Of a stretch of 22,527 nt of DNA, positions 14,692-22,403 are shown piece after piece; positions within the stretch are counted from its first letter, which is position 1, and each line of letters starts with the position of its first letter. The translations under genes were made by a program, and so were the position numbers. Source of the stretch: a virus; the IMG/VR virus record IMGVR_UViG_3300014501_000084, positions 1-22,527 of that record; one strand, 5' to 3'. Below the pieces are notes generated by a model. It searched no databases. It saw only the letters and a list, made by a program, of their open reading frames with translations, and was not told the DNA's origin.

Positions 14692-15026
14692 AGGTTCTGT
14701 TGCGCGCCGAACTCAGTGCCTTTGTAGAGGTCCCGTCGGGAGCGGACGTAAACGTCACAGCACCGCCGGCAAAGCACCTGATAAATCCCGTCGCGCGGAA
14801 CGACGTACAACCTTACATCGGCATCGGCGCTTTGCCGTTCCATCACCGCAAACGGCAGCCCGCACTCCTGACACCCCGGCGGGATCTTCCCGGCCAGCAG
14901 ATCGAGCGCGTGACAGTGCCATTCCAGGCACCGCGCGCACATCCCCATCGGCAGCATCTCCTCCGGAGGTTTCTGTTTCGTGCAGTACCGGCACCGCGGC
15001 CAGAACCGGAAAATCGCCGGGCTCAT
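14688..15026 (-). CDS. Cysteine-rich zinc-binding protein, 112 aa
   Basis: The ATG at 15026 overlaps the metallopeptidase-like gene as ATGA. Cysteines at 12, 15, 30, 33, 38, 52, 55, 86, 89 and 90 form CRYC, CARCLEWHC, CQEC and CRRCC motifs, enough for two zinc sites. Between them lies VRLYVVPRDGIYQVL, a beta hairpin. The C-terminus is basic (YVRSRRDLYKGTEF). It looks like a double zinc-ribbon protein that could bind nucleic acid or act as a structural module; no catalytic motif is seen. Its stop overlaps the scaffold start, so it would be translated with the head genes. Confidence 0.65.
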   Translation of the reverse strand: MSPAIFRFWPRCRYCTKQKPPEEMLPMGMCARCLEWHCHALDLLAGKIPPGCQECGLPFAVMERQSADADVRLYVVPRDGIYQVLCRRCCDVYVRSRRDLYKGTEFGAQQNL

Positions 15027-15409
15027 TCGCGATCGCAATTCACCAGCGCGCACGCCAGCAGATCGACGGCCTGCTCCACCAGCATGTTCCGCTTCTTGCC
15101 GTTCTCGTCGTCGAACGGAGCCATGTGCAGATGCACCAGTTCGTGTACCACCACCTGCTCGATGTCCTGCGGCCACTTCGACTCCGTCGAGTAATCGCGT
15201 GGATCCAGAATCGAGATGCAGGCCGTCTTACTGTTCACCGTCCAGCTCACCTCGCCGTTGCGATTGGCCGACATCTCCCAGTGCCGCGCAAACCGGATCT
15301 TAACGTCCCAGTCGAGCAGCCGCAGCTTCCCCTGCCACCGCACGCACATCGCCTCCAGCGCGCTCTGTGTGACTTGCGCCTCGCGCCTGGCGCCTGGCGC
15401 CTTCTTCAC
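15023..15409 (-). CDS. Zincin-like metallopeptidase, HExxH motif
   Basis: 128 residues from GTG 15409, which overlaps the upstream stop as GTGA and has GGAG 5 bases upstream. A longer ATG start at 15430 is possible. The catalytic-type motif HELVH is at residues 89-93 in VVVHELVHLHMAPF, and Glu112 in VEQAVDLLA follows 18 residues after the second His, giving the HExxH...E arrangement of gluzincin/SprT-like proteins. The upstream part is a beta sheet (LDWDVKIRFA, GEVSWTVNSKTACISIL). The N-terminal KKAPGARRE is encoded by heptamers. A small single-domain enzyme could be a prohead maturation protease, or could act on host proteins; no other prohead protease is visible in the window, but the family assignment alone does not prove either. 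Confidence 0.65.
   Translation of the reverse strand: MKKAPGARREAQVTQSALEAMCVRWQGKLRLLDWDVKIRFARHWEMSANRNGEVSWTVNSKTACISILDPRDYSTESKWPQDIEQVVVHELVHLHMAPFDDENGKKRNMLVEQAVDLLACALVNCDRE
15376..15408 (-). repeat. Heptamer array, GCGCCAG type
   Basis: Starts at the TGA of the WHWP gene: TGAAGAAG, then GCGCCAG, GCGCCAG, GCGCGAG, GCGC on the minus strand. Almost identical to the array at 10013-10043, including the AGTGAAGAAG lead. Translated as the N-terminus of the metallopeptidase-like protein. Confidence 0.9.
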
Positions 15410-15843
15410 TCCCGCTCCGGCCAGTGCCACGTGTGCGGCTTGCCGCTATCGTCGTAGTCGACCGCAGCGTGGTTCTGCGCCGACGCCCACTCTCCCCTGT
15501 ACGCCGTGTGGTGTGGAAGCACGTGCAGATCCGCGTCGCTCTCTGATCCCAACGGAATCCCCGTCACGATCGCCGCTAGGTGCTTCCCATTCCGGTCCAC
15601 GAAATGCACGATCCGCCCGACCGACGGCGGCCGTTGTTGTCGGGCGGCGCCATGCGTAAACTCGGAATCGAGCCTCAGCTGCGTCCGCACCTGCTCTGCC
15701 GCCGCCGCTTCTATGTCGTACGCCGCGACGTCGGCTCCCGGCTCCTGGCTGCTGGCTACTACGTCTTCGCCAGTCGCCGCCGGTTCGTCGATTCCGTTTA
15801 CTCCCGGCATCTCCACCGGATTGTGGATTTGTTCTTCGTCCAT
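15406..15843 (-). CDS. Small phage protein with WHWP motif
   Basis: 145 residues. The first ~70 are acidic and low-complexity, including a heptamer-derived VVASSQEPGADVAA (residues 28-41). The conserved-looking core from residue 74 has GRIVHFVDRNGKHLAAIVT, LHVLPHHT and ends HTWHWPERE. GRIVHYV...AAIV...TWHWP is a pattern I know from widespread small uncharacterised phage proteins; it folds probably as a small beta barrel. Function unknown. Its TGA is the start of the downstream gene's GTGA overlap. The upstream gene ends 3 bases before its ATG. Confidence 0.65.
   Translation of the reverse strand: MDEEQIHNPVEMPGVNGIDEPAATGEDVVASSQEPGADVAAYDIEAAAAEQVRTQLRLDSEFTHGAARQQRPPSVGRIVHFVDRNGKHLAAIVTGIPLGSESDADLHVLPHHTAYRGEWASAQNHAAVDYDDSGKPHTWHWPERE
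15733..15763 (-). repeat. Heptamer array, mixed, inside the WHWP gene
   Basis: On the minus strand GACG, TAGTAGCCAG, CAGCCAG, GAGCCGG, GAGCCGA. Lies within coding sequence (residues 28-38), encoding SSQEPG. Its reading frame avoids the TAG. Confidence 0.75.
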
Positions 15844-15846
15844 GAT

Positions 15847-16119
15847 CTACCCCTTCTTCCTCTTCGCCGCAACCGGTACTGGCGCCTGGTCGCTGACGCC
15901 TGGCGCCTGCGCCGCCGGCCGCAACTGGAACGCCCGCGCCAGATCCAGCGCCACGTCATCGTGAAACATATACGACCCGTCCGTCGTATGCAGCAACACC
16001 GTCTTGTGACTCTCCAGCGCCTGCGTCTCGATCCCCAGAATGTGATCCATCGCAATCGCCCGGCCGCCCTTCAGATTGAGCATCACCGGAAACGGATTCT
16101 TCGCCTGTTCACCCAGCAT
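15847..16119 (-). CDS. Hypothetical protein, 90 aa, FlbD-like beta fold
   Basis: ATG 16119 overlaps the preceding gene by 11 bases. The core NLKGGRAIAMDHILGIET.ALESHKTVLLHTTDGSYMFHDD is compatible with the short strand-turn-strand arrangement (LNG..I..D.I..IE...DT...L.DG......) of FlbD-like or similar small regulators, but the similarity is weak and could be chance. The C-terminal ~20 residues (PAAQAPGVSDQAPVPV) are heptamer-derived and end in KRKKG. No catalytic residues apparent. Function unknown. Confidence 0.55.
   Translation of the reverse strand: MLGEQAKNPFPVMLNLKGGRAIAMDHILGIETQALESHKTVLLHTTDGSYMFHDDVALDLARAFQLRPAAQAPGVSDQAPVPVAAKRKKG
15878..15911 (-). repeat. Heptamer array, GCGCCAG type, inside a C-terminus
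   Basis: On the minus strand GCGCAG, GCGCCAG, GCGTCAG, CGACCAG, GCGCCAG, TA. Translated as AQAPGVSDQAP near the C-terminus of the 90-residue protein. Confidence 0.8.
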
Positions 16120-16348
16120 CGGTTTTTCTCCTGACTTCTTTCTCGATCGTGTCCGGCAATCCCAGCACGAACTTCAGCGCCTCGACAGCCCCCTGCGCCA
16201 GGCGCAGCGCCTTCTCGTCATTCCCCGGATTCAAGCAGCTCCGCACCGCATCCTCGTAACGCGTCCGGATCCGCCCCTCATAGTCGCGCCAGATCGGCGA
16301 GTCCCGCATCCGCGCCATCAGGTCGGTATCCAGCCGGTCGATCTTCAC
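16109..16348 (-). CDS. Small helical protein, 79 aa
   Basis: GTG 16348 overlaps the upstream stop as GTGA; a longer frame to 16510 exists but its extra N-terminus overlaps the upstream gene and reads like a shadow of it. The sequence is mostly helical (DTDLMARMRDSPIWRDYEG, ALRLAQGAVEALKFVLGLPD) with a basic C-terminus (KEVRRKTDAG). The gene sits between the portal and the head cluster, so a minor head or portal-associated role is possible. Not recognised. Confidence 0.55.
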   Translation of the reverse strand: MKIDRLDTDLMARMRDSPIWRDYEGRIRTRYEDAVRSCLNPGNDEKALRLAQGAVEALKFVLGLPDTIEKEVRRKTDAG

Positions 16349-16656
16349 TTCTTGGCGTCCGCCTCCGACGTGGCGCACGCACTCGTGCGTGCCGCGTCGA
16401 GACTCTTCCCGACGCTGGCTTCCTCCGCGCGCCGCTCCACCTGCATCCGCATCCCCGCCCGAATCCCCGCCTCCGTAAACGCCTGGCCGACGATCGCGCA
16501 CTCTAGACACGCGCCCCTATTCGCCGAAATCCGTCGCCCGCACCCGCAGTAACGCGCGCCCGAGTCCCGCCGCGCCTTCCCGCCAACAACACTGACCGAG
16601 CCAGGCCCGACCCCTGCTAGAAATCGCGCGAGCGCCGCCACTTCCTGCCTGGTCAC
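16345..16656 (-). CDS. Small zinc-binding protein, 103 aa
   Basis: GTG 16656 overlaps the portal stop as GTGA. The centre holds CGCGRRISANRGACLECA: C-x-C then C-x-x-C, a probable zinc ribbon. The N-terminal part is helical (VAALARFLAGVG), the C-terminal part is helical and charged (MRMQVERRAEEASV). One of several small zinc-binding proteins in this block; perhaps nucleic-acid binding. Not recognised beyond the ribbon. Confidence 0.55.
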   Translation of the reverse strand: MTRQEVAALARFLAGVGPGSVSVVGGKARRDSGARYCGCGRRISANRGACLECAIVGQAFTEAGIRAGMRMQVERRAEEASVGKSLDAARTSACATSEADAKK

Positions 16657-18818
16657 TGCTGCAACCCTCCCGGCGGCTGAGCCATCGGCAACGGCGGAGG
16701 CATCCCGCCCGACGGCGGCAATACCGGCCCACCACCACCACCCGGCGCTTGTCCTGCTGGCGCCTGGCCCCTGGCGCCTGGCGCCTGCCCCGCAGCAACC
16801 CTCTGCCCGATCGCCTCCACCACCGCCTGCACAATCTTTTTCTGCTGCAGTTGATCCATCTGCTGCACGTAATGCGCGCCCAGCTTCTTATACGTGTCCG
16901 TCGCCTGCTGGCCTTCTTTTTCCAAATCCTGGATGTCCTTCAAATGCCGCAGTAGATGCAGTTCGTCGTTATCCATCGGGTTCACGTGGATATCGTCGCC
17001 GTGCAGCAGCATCGTGAACTCTTCTTTCGGATTGATCGGCAAATCGCCGCCCGCCGGCTCGGGCACCAGCGACTCGAAGTCCGGATCCCCCAGCGCCTCG
17101 TGCGCGTCCTTGGTCACCTTCCACAGCGCCGCCGGGTTGTTCATGATCAGCGGATTCTGCAAATCGAGCTGATACCTCGCCAGCGACTTCTCCTTCTCCG
17201 CCTCGCGTGAGTAAACGTTGGTCGCGAATATCAGGCTGAAGTCGTAGCGCCCGTCGCGGTCCTGCCGCTCCAGCATCGCGTCGCCGTTGTTCACCGGGAA
17301 CAATCCGCCGGCGTCGTCTTCCGTCACCCGGAAAAACTGCTGCTTCGGCGCGAACATGTATTCCAGCAGCCAAAAGTGATTCAGCATCGCCGACATGTCG
17401 TCCCGCAGCCCCAGCGTCACCAGCGCCTGACGCACGGAGCTCTCGGCCGAGATCATCTGCGCCTGCCCCAGCGTGCGCGGCTGATTCGGACGGTCGCTCT
17501 GTCTTCCTAGGGTGTTGTCCGTCAGCGCCCCCAGCCGTTCGCCCATCGCCAGAATGTCCAGGCCTCGCTTCTCGAAAAACTCCATGTTTGAGGTCAGCTG
17601 GATCACCCGCACATCCTGCTGTGGGTTGTCGCACCGGATCATCAGGTTCGGCGTAATCTCGACCTGCTCTTTATCCAGGTCCGGACTCGACCCTGGCCGC
17701 ACCACGAGCAGCGGACCCGCCGCCTTCTCCCCCGCCGACGTCCCCAGGTTGTAGTTCTGCCGCAGCTCGTCTTCGAGATCGATCAGCATCTTCGACAGCC
17801 CCGGAGACCAGTACGTCCCGTCGTTGATGTAGCTCGCCTCCACAAACGGCCGCCGGTACCGCATCTCCGGATACACCTTCGCCAGATCCTGCACGCCCAC
17901 CGGCAAATTCAGGTCATAGATGTAGCGCACCACCAGGTCGCTCTGTAGAGGATCCCTTTTGTCAAGGTCATCTTCACCGCCGTCGTCTTCCTCATCCAGC
18001 AGCATGCGCCACTTGCCGTACCATTCCAGCATCAGCAGCGTCGGCCCGGCCGATAGCGGAGCCTCCATCGGCACCCCGCTCGCCTGGTCCGCTTCGAGCT
18101 TCGTCTCGTCGCCCTCCGGTTCCCTTTGCCGGCGCGCCGGATGCACGATCTGATCGAAGTTATCCTCGACCACGTCTTTGATGTAAATCCCCTTCTCCAC
18201 GCCGTTCAGGAAATCGTCCGGCGTCGCCCGGTACTTGCGGATCACAAAACTGAAGTCGTGAATCGTCTCCACTTCCTCCGCCGGCACCACCAGGTCGTCG
18301 GGCCACAGCGGAATGAAGTCCGGCCCCTCGTAATCCACCACTTCCTTTTTCCCGACCTTGTACGTCTTCCGCACCCACGGCGAGTAGGCGAAGCTCTTCC
18401 CGAATTTCACCCGCCGCATGATAAACGTGCACAGCCGCTTCGTCAGCTTCATGGACTTGAAAACGCGCCAGGTCATGTACAGCCCGACCTTTTTCACGCG
18501 CTTATAGTCGGAAGCCCCCACCGGATCCGCCACAATCTGCGCATCGTCGCCGAACAGCGAGTCGGCGTCTTTCGACGTCTGCCCCAGCACGTTCCAGCGA
18601 ATGTACGGCACCGGCAGATTCGACTCGCTCTCCTGCCCCTGCTGCGGCAAATCCGGAGTTCCTTCCCACCGCCGCTCATACTCCGCCCACCGCGTCATCC
18701 GCAGATTGTGATCCGCCAGCGCGTTGCGATAGTCGGTCAGCACACGAGTCCCCAGCCGGTTGAGCTCCGCCTGGCTCAGTGCAAGCTGCCCCGCCTCCGC
18801 TTTTGATTTCCGTGCCAT
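16653..18818 (-). CDS. Portal protein (P22-like)
   Basis: 721 residues from ATG 18818; no clear Shine-Dalgarno sequence. The N-terminal region (YERRWEGTPDLPQ, then SNLPVPYIRWNVLGQTSKDADSLF, about residues 47-90) matches the pattern of P22-type portal proteins, in which SN.P.P.I is followed by an Asp-rich helix. The long C-terminal helical part (DELHLLRHLKDIQDLEKEGQ, MDQLQQKKIVQAVVEAIGQ, about residues 620-675) fits a portal barrel. It occupies one vertex of the head and is the DNA entry/exit channel, partner of TerL. The last ~45 residues are Gly/Pro-rich (GGGGGPVLPPSGG), beginning with a heptamer-encoded AGQAPGARGQAP. Normal family length. The gene follows a small TM-protein gene by 3 bases. 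Confidence 0.9.
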   Translation of the reverse strand: MARKSKAEAGQLALSQAELNRLGTRVLTDYRNALADHNLRMTRWAEYERRWEGTPDLPQQGQESESNLPVPYIRWNVLGQTSKDADSLFGDDAQIVADPVGASDYKRVKKVGLYMTWRVFKSMKLTKRLCTFIMRRVKFGKSFAYSPWVRKTYKVGKKEVVDYEGPDFIPLWPDDLVVPAEEVETIHDFSFVIRKYRATPDDFLNGVEKGIYIKDVVEDNFDQIVHPARRQREPEGDETKLEADQASGVPMEAPLSAGPTLLMLEWYGKWRMLLDEEDDGGEDDLDKRDPLQSDLVVRYIYDLNLPVGVQDLAKVYPEMRYRRPFVEASYINDGTYWSPGLSKMLIDLEDELRQNYNLGTSAGEKAAGPLLVVRPGSSPDLDKEQVEITPNLMIRCDNPQQDVRVIQLTSNMEFFEKRGLDILAMGERLGALTDNTLGRQSDRPNQPRTLGQAQMISAESSVRQALVTLGLRDDMSAMLNHFWLLEYMFAPKQQFFRVTEDDAGGLFPVNNGDAMLERQDRDGRYDFSLIFATNVYSREAEKEKSLARYQLDLQNPLIMNNPAALWKVTKDAHEALGDPDFESLVPEPAGGDLPINPKEEFTMLLHGDDIHVNPMDNDELHLLRHLKDIQDLEKEGQQATDTYKKLGAHYVQQMDQLQQKKIVQAVVEAIGQRVAAGQAPGARGQAPAGQAPGGGGGPVLPPSGGMPPPLPMAQPPGGLQQ
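16753..16789 (-). repeat. Heptamer array, GCGCCAG type, in the portal C-terminus
   Basis: On the minus strand GGCAG, GCGCCAG, GCGCCAG, GGGCCAG, GCGCCAG, CAGGAC. Translated within the portal (residues ~677-689) as QAPGARGQAPAGQ, in a non-conserved tail where length change should be tolerated. Confidence 0.85.
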
Positions 18819-18821
18819 GTT

Positions 18822-18956
18822 TCAGTGCGCGAACAATTCGTATAGCGCCGCGCCGCAGCCGAACCCAGCGATGAGGACGAGCAGCGTCGAATAATGCGCA
18901 AGCCACGCGCGCATTCCGCCTACTGGCTCCTGGCTACTGGCTACTTCTTCGGTCAT
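18822..18956 (-). CDS. Small membrane protein, 44 aa
   Basis: The ATG at 18956 overlaps the KTSC gene stop as ATGA; a later ATG (codon 15) is possible. The N-terminal TEEVASSQEPVGG is encoded by a heptamer array. The rest (MRAWLAHYSTLLVLIAGFGCGAALYE...) has one strongly hydrophobic segment (about residues 22-38) flanked by Arg/His before and Glu after, so a single membrane-spanning segment with N-in orientation is plausible. Too short for most gene finders. Could be a lysis accessory (holin-like) or a chance frame; the clean four-base overlap with the upstream gene and close fit before the portal gene support a real gene. Confidence 0.55.
   Translation of the reverse strand: MTEEVASSQEPVGGMRAWLAHYSTLLVLIAGFGCGAALYELFAH
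18920..18950 (-). repeat. Heptamer array, TAGCCAG/GAGCCAG type
   Basis: Starts 2 bases after the TGA of the KTSC gene: CCGAAGAAG, then TAGCCAG, TAGCCAG, GAGCCAG, TAGG on the minus strand. Translated as EVASSQEPVG in the 44-residue gene. Confidence 0.85.
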
Positions 18957-19171
18957 GCGATCTTCTCGTCCTCGTACTGATCCCGGATGTGCGCGTGGAA
19001 ATGGCCGCCCACCGACCGCGCATTCACAAATGCCTGATGCGCGCTCGCCGGCACGTCCTTGTACTCGTACACCCCGCCGTTATGAAACTCCACCTGCAGC
19101 GTGTTCGACTTCGGATCGTGCCCCACGCTCTTCACATTCGAGCTCCGCACCGGCATACGTGCAATCGTCAT
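18953..19171 (-). CDS. KTSC-domain protein
   Basis: 72 residues from ATG 19171, overlapping the upstream stop as ATGA, with AGAGG 3 bases upstream. The pattern VRSSNVKSVGHDPKSNTL..EF..GGVYEYKDVP....AF.NA.S.G matches the KTSC domain, found in small proteins of phages and bacteria and at the end of some larger enzymes; its molecular role is unknown. Family length (60-70 residues) fits. Confidence 0.85.
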   Translation of the reverse strand: MTIARMPVRSSNVKSVGHDPKSNTLQVEFHNGGVYEYKDVPASAHQAFVNARSVGGHFHAHIRDQYEDEKIA

Positions 19172-19371
19172 CGGCCTCTCTCCACTTTCCTTTTCTCCGC
19201 CTCGCGTTGCCGCTGGAGCCATTTCCGTACCCGGCAGTCCACCCGCGACTTCTCGATATCCCTGTGATACGCGGCCCTGGAGAGTTGCGTGTCCGTCAGC
19301 GGAATTTTAAACTCAGCCGCTCGCTCCCGCATCTCCGCCGCCCGCCGCTCCATCTTTTTGCCCCAGCTCAT
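19168..19371 (-). CDS. Small basic helical protein, 67 aa
   Basis: ATG 19371 immediately follows the stop of the coiled-coil gene. The protein is highly charged and helical (MERRAAEMRERAAEFK, RKWLQRQREAEKRKVERGR) with ~35 percent Arg/Lys/Glu. Its central IPLTDTQLSRAAYHRDIEK may be a short DNA-contacting segment. Its arrangement, a small basic protein close after the terminase, is compatible with a DNA-binding accessory, but no family is recognised. Confidence 0.55.
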   Translation of the reverse strand: MSWGKKMERRAAEMRERAAEFKIPLTDTQLSRAAYHRDIEKSRVDCRVRKWLQRQREAEKRKVERGR

Positions 19372-19748
19372 TCAAGCCACTAGCGTCAGCGATCGCGGAC
19401 CCGTCCCCGCACTCGTCACGCACAGCGCGTACTTCTTCCCCGCCGCTTTCTGTAACGCGCCCAACTGAATCGTCGCGATCTTCAGCAGCAGCTCTTTGCC
19501 CAGCAGCTTCACCGCCTGGTCGTACAGCACCGTCCGCTTCAGCGATCGCGCGCTCACCAGATAGGAAGCCTTCTCCCCCTCCGCCACAAACGTCGACGAC
19601 GCGTCCCGCTTCTCGTACCAGCCCAGAATGGTCGTCTGTAATGTATCCGCGCGCGCTAAATCGTCCAGCATCGCCGCACGCGCGGCCGTCAGCTTCTTCT
19701 CAAGTCCGGCGAGCTCGTCGACCAGAGCCTTCTTGTCAGGCTTAGAAC

Positions 19749-19752
<4 letters not shown>
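19372..19752 (-). CDS. Coiled-coil protein, 126 aa
   Basis: GTG 19752 overlaps the upstream TGA as GTGA; ATG 19776 would give a 28-base overlap. N-terminal helices (DKKALVDELAGLEKKLTAAR then MLDDLARADTLQTTILGWYE) form a likely coiled coil, followed by a mixed region with a C-terminal strand pair (KKYALCVTSAGTGPRSLTLV). Unknown function; its neighbours are terminase and portal genes. Confidence 0.6.
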
Positions 19753-20468
<716 letters not shown>

Positions 20469-20621
20469 TTACTTCTCGGTAGCCGTCGCCTTGGCCGTCG
20501 CCGCGTGTGCCGCGACCAGTGCCGCGATGTCCGCCACGATCGTTCCGCCGATCTGCATCGCCGCCGTCAGAAACGCCTGCCCCGCCGGCGTCGATAGAAA
20601 ACTGAAAATTGCTGTTGGCAT
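20469..20621 (-). CDS. Small hydrophobic protein, 50 aa
   Basis: ATG 20621 has AGAGG 5 bases upstream; a longer frame starting at 20654 lies in the post-terminase hairpin and is less likely. The protein (PTAIFSFLSTPAGQAFLTAA then IGGTIVADIAALVAAHAATA) has a hydrophobic Ala-rich helix (about residues 14-38), probably amphipathic or membrane-associated, and ends KATATEK. Similar small hydrophobic proteins occur in phage head-gene clusters and lysis cassettes. Function unknown. Confidence 0.6.
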   Translation of the reverse strand: MPTAIFSFLSTPAGQAFLTAAMQIGGTIVADIAALVAAHAATAKATATEK

Positions 20622-20633
20622 AAGAACCTCTGG

Positions 20634-20656
20634 AGGTGAACCCACCGGGTTCACCT
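20634..20656 (-). other. Perfect hairpin after the terminase stop
   Basis: AGGTGAACCC (20634-20643) and GGGTTCACCT (20647-20656) form a perfect 10-bp stem with a 3-base loop. It begins 1 base after the terminase TAA and ends 12 bases before the next start, just ahead of its ribosome binding site. No T-tract, so not a standard terminator; possibly an mRNA processing or protein-binding site. Its arms share GGTGAAC/GTTCACC with the hairpin at 10461. Confidence 0.8.
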
Positions 20657-20657
20657 G

Positions 20658-22403
20658 TTAGAAACGGAGAAGCCTTCCTCTCCTCGTGTCCTCTGATCGG
20701 CTTTTGCCATACGTGCGTATGCCTTCACTCGCCGCGGGGCTCACCTGCTTGATTCCCGCGAGCCGCAGATCCACGGGCGGATGGTCCAGCCCGATCACTG
20801 TCAGCCCCGACGCAAACACCTCGTCGTCATGGCAGTTGTCCTGATGCTCCGCCCGGCCGCCGCTCCTGACCACGAAGGTGAAGTGCTCGCTGATCGTGTT
20901 CGGATCGTGCATGATGTAGCTCAGCTCCCGGATTCTCCGGTCCAAAGCCGAGATCATCTGCACCCGCGTCACCGCGTTCTGCTTCCACCCCAGCAGTTGT
21001 AGCGACGTCGCCGCCCGCGAGGAAAACTGTTCGTCCGGCTGCGGATGCCGGTGATAGATCAGCGCCGGCGGAATCCCGTACCGCAGCAGTCCTTCGATGT
21101 AAGCGATCCCCGCCCCGTTCGCCTCCGGCACAATAAACGCCCAGTTGTACCAGCGCAGCAGCGCCGCCGAATATTCCGCGAACAGGTCCGGCTCGAACCG
21201 CCCCCGCAGCTTCGCCACCTGCTCCCCGGTGTCTTTATCCGCGACGTTCAGAATGCTCCAGTCCGGATCGGAGCCGCCGATCGTGCCGTCTCCGACGTCG
21301 ATCCCCTCGCACACATCCGCCCCCGCCACGTACAGCCGGTTCGGCGCCGGCCGCTTGTAAACCACCAGCGGACCCTTTTCCTGTGGCTCGAACACCAGCG
21401 ACCGCCGCGGCCCCGTGTCCTCCACCAGGCCCCCGCACGGCGCATCGGCAATGATCGGCATCTTCGCGAGCTGCTTGTGCTGAAACCGCGGCCGCCCCGA
21501 ATAGAGAAACGCCTCCTCCGCCGTCGATGGATATTCCTGATGGAACATCTCGATCGACCCTTCGCACTTGTCCTTGATCGCCCACCGCCGCCACTGGAGC
21601 TGCTCCAGCGTCAGCGAGTGCTTTACCCGCAGATCGCCTTCGTCCTGCGTCAGCGTCGACTGGAACCGCGCCCGATCCTCCGGCGCCGCGAACTCTTTCA
21701 CGTACTCCGGATGCTCGAACCACGCGAAGAATACGAACAGCCACTCCGTCCCCGAAGTGGAGTCCATCGCGCTCAGGCAGTCCTGGTGAAACGGATTCCC
21801 CACTCCGTTCGCCGTCGACTCCTTCACAATCATCGTGTCGACGTCTTCCGGTACCGAGTTGATCAGCCCTCCGCCGATCTTCCGTGCGTTCGGATAGTAG
21901 GCGTACTCGGAAAGCTGCAAATAGCGGATGTTGAACGCGCGCCCCGCATCCAGATTCCGCGCCGTCTCTATATCGATCGTGGATCCGTTTTCGTACTCGA
22001 TCGCGCCGCGCATCCCCGGCTTGCGGTGCGCCTGCGGCAGCTCCACCAGTCCGCGGAACGGTTTATAGAGGCGATGAAAGTCGCGGTGATAATTCCAGAT
22101 CTGCTTCGCCGCCTTCAGGGAGTGCGCCACCACCAGGCCGCCCTGCCCCGCCGTGAACGGGATCTCATGAAAGAACTCCGCCGCCACCCCCGCGCTGATC
22201 ATCACCCGCCGCGGCTTCAGATAGACGATCCGCACCGGCTGCCGCGCAGCGCGTTGTTTTTCGATCGCCGCGTGCAGCTTCAGCTGCGCAGGCTGCAGCT
22301 CGAAGGGAACGATGGCCCCTTGCTTGTTCCGGATCCGCAGCGACTCCCGGCAAAACGTAGGATGATCGTGAAACTCGTAGAGCAGCTTCTGCGCCGCGTT
22401 CAT
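20658..22403 (-). CDS. terL: Terminase large subunit (TerL)
   Basis: 581 residues, ATG 22403 overlapping the upstream stop as ATGA. The N-terminal ATPase has KPRRVMIS (63-70) at the Walker A place, IRYLQLSEYAYYP (Walker B region, Glu166) and KESTANG (194-200), the coupling motif. The C-terminal nuclease has Asp363 (YVAGADVCEG), Glu427 (IVPEANGAG) and Asp526/527 (NCHDDEVF), the acidic triad of RNase H-like terminase nucleases. The Walker A-like stretch lacks the usual GxGKS, as is common in this family. It packages DNA into the procapsid through the portal and cuts concatemers. Length is normal. TerL heads the visible packaging module. Confidence 0.93.
   Translation of the reverse strand: MNAAQKLLYEFHDHPTFCRESLRIRNKQGAIVPFELQPAQLKLHAAIEKQRAARQPVRIVYLKPRRVMISAGVAAEFFHEIPFTAGQGGLVVAHSLKAAKQIWNYHRDFHRLYKPFRGLVELPQAHRKPGMRGAIEYENGSTIDIETARNLDAGRAFNIRYLQLSEYAYYPNARKIGGGLINSVPEDVDTMIVKESTANGVGNPFHQDCLSAMDSTSGTEWLFVFFAWFEHPEYVKEFAAPEDRARFQSTLTQDEGDLRVKHSLTLEQLQWRRWAIKDKCEGSIEMFHQEYPSTAEEAFLYSGRPRFQHKQLAKMPIIADAPCGGLVEDTGPRRSLVFEPQEKGPLVVYKRPAPNRLYVAGADVCEGIDVGDGTIGGSDPDWSILNVADKDTGEQVAKLRGRFEPDLFAEYSAALLRWYNWAFIVPEANGAGIAYIEGLLRYGIPPALIYHRHPQPDEQFSSRAATSLQLLGWKQNAVTRVQMISALDRRIRELSYIMHDPNTISEHFTFVVRSGGRAEHQDNCHDDEVFASGLTVIGLDHPPVDLRLAGIKQVSPAASEGIRTYGKSRSEDTRRGRLLRF

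Noticed and set aside
20634-20656. Rho-independent terminator after terminase
   Set aside because: Strong stem but no T-tract; a ribosome binding site and start codon follow at once.
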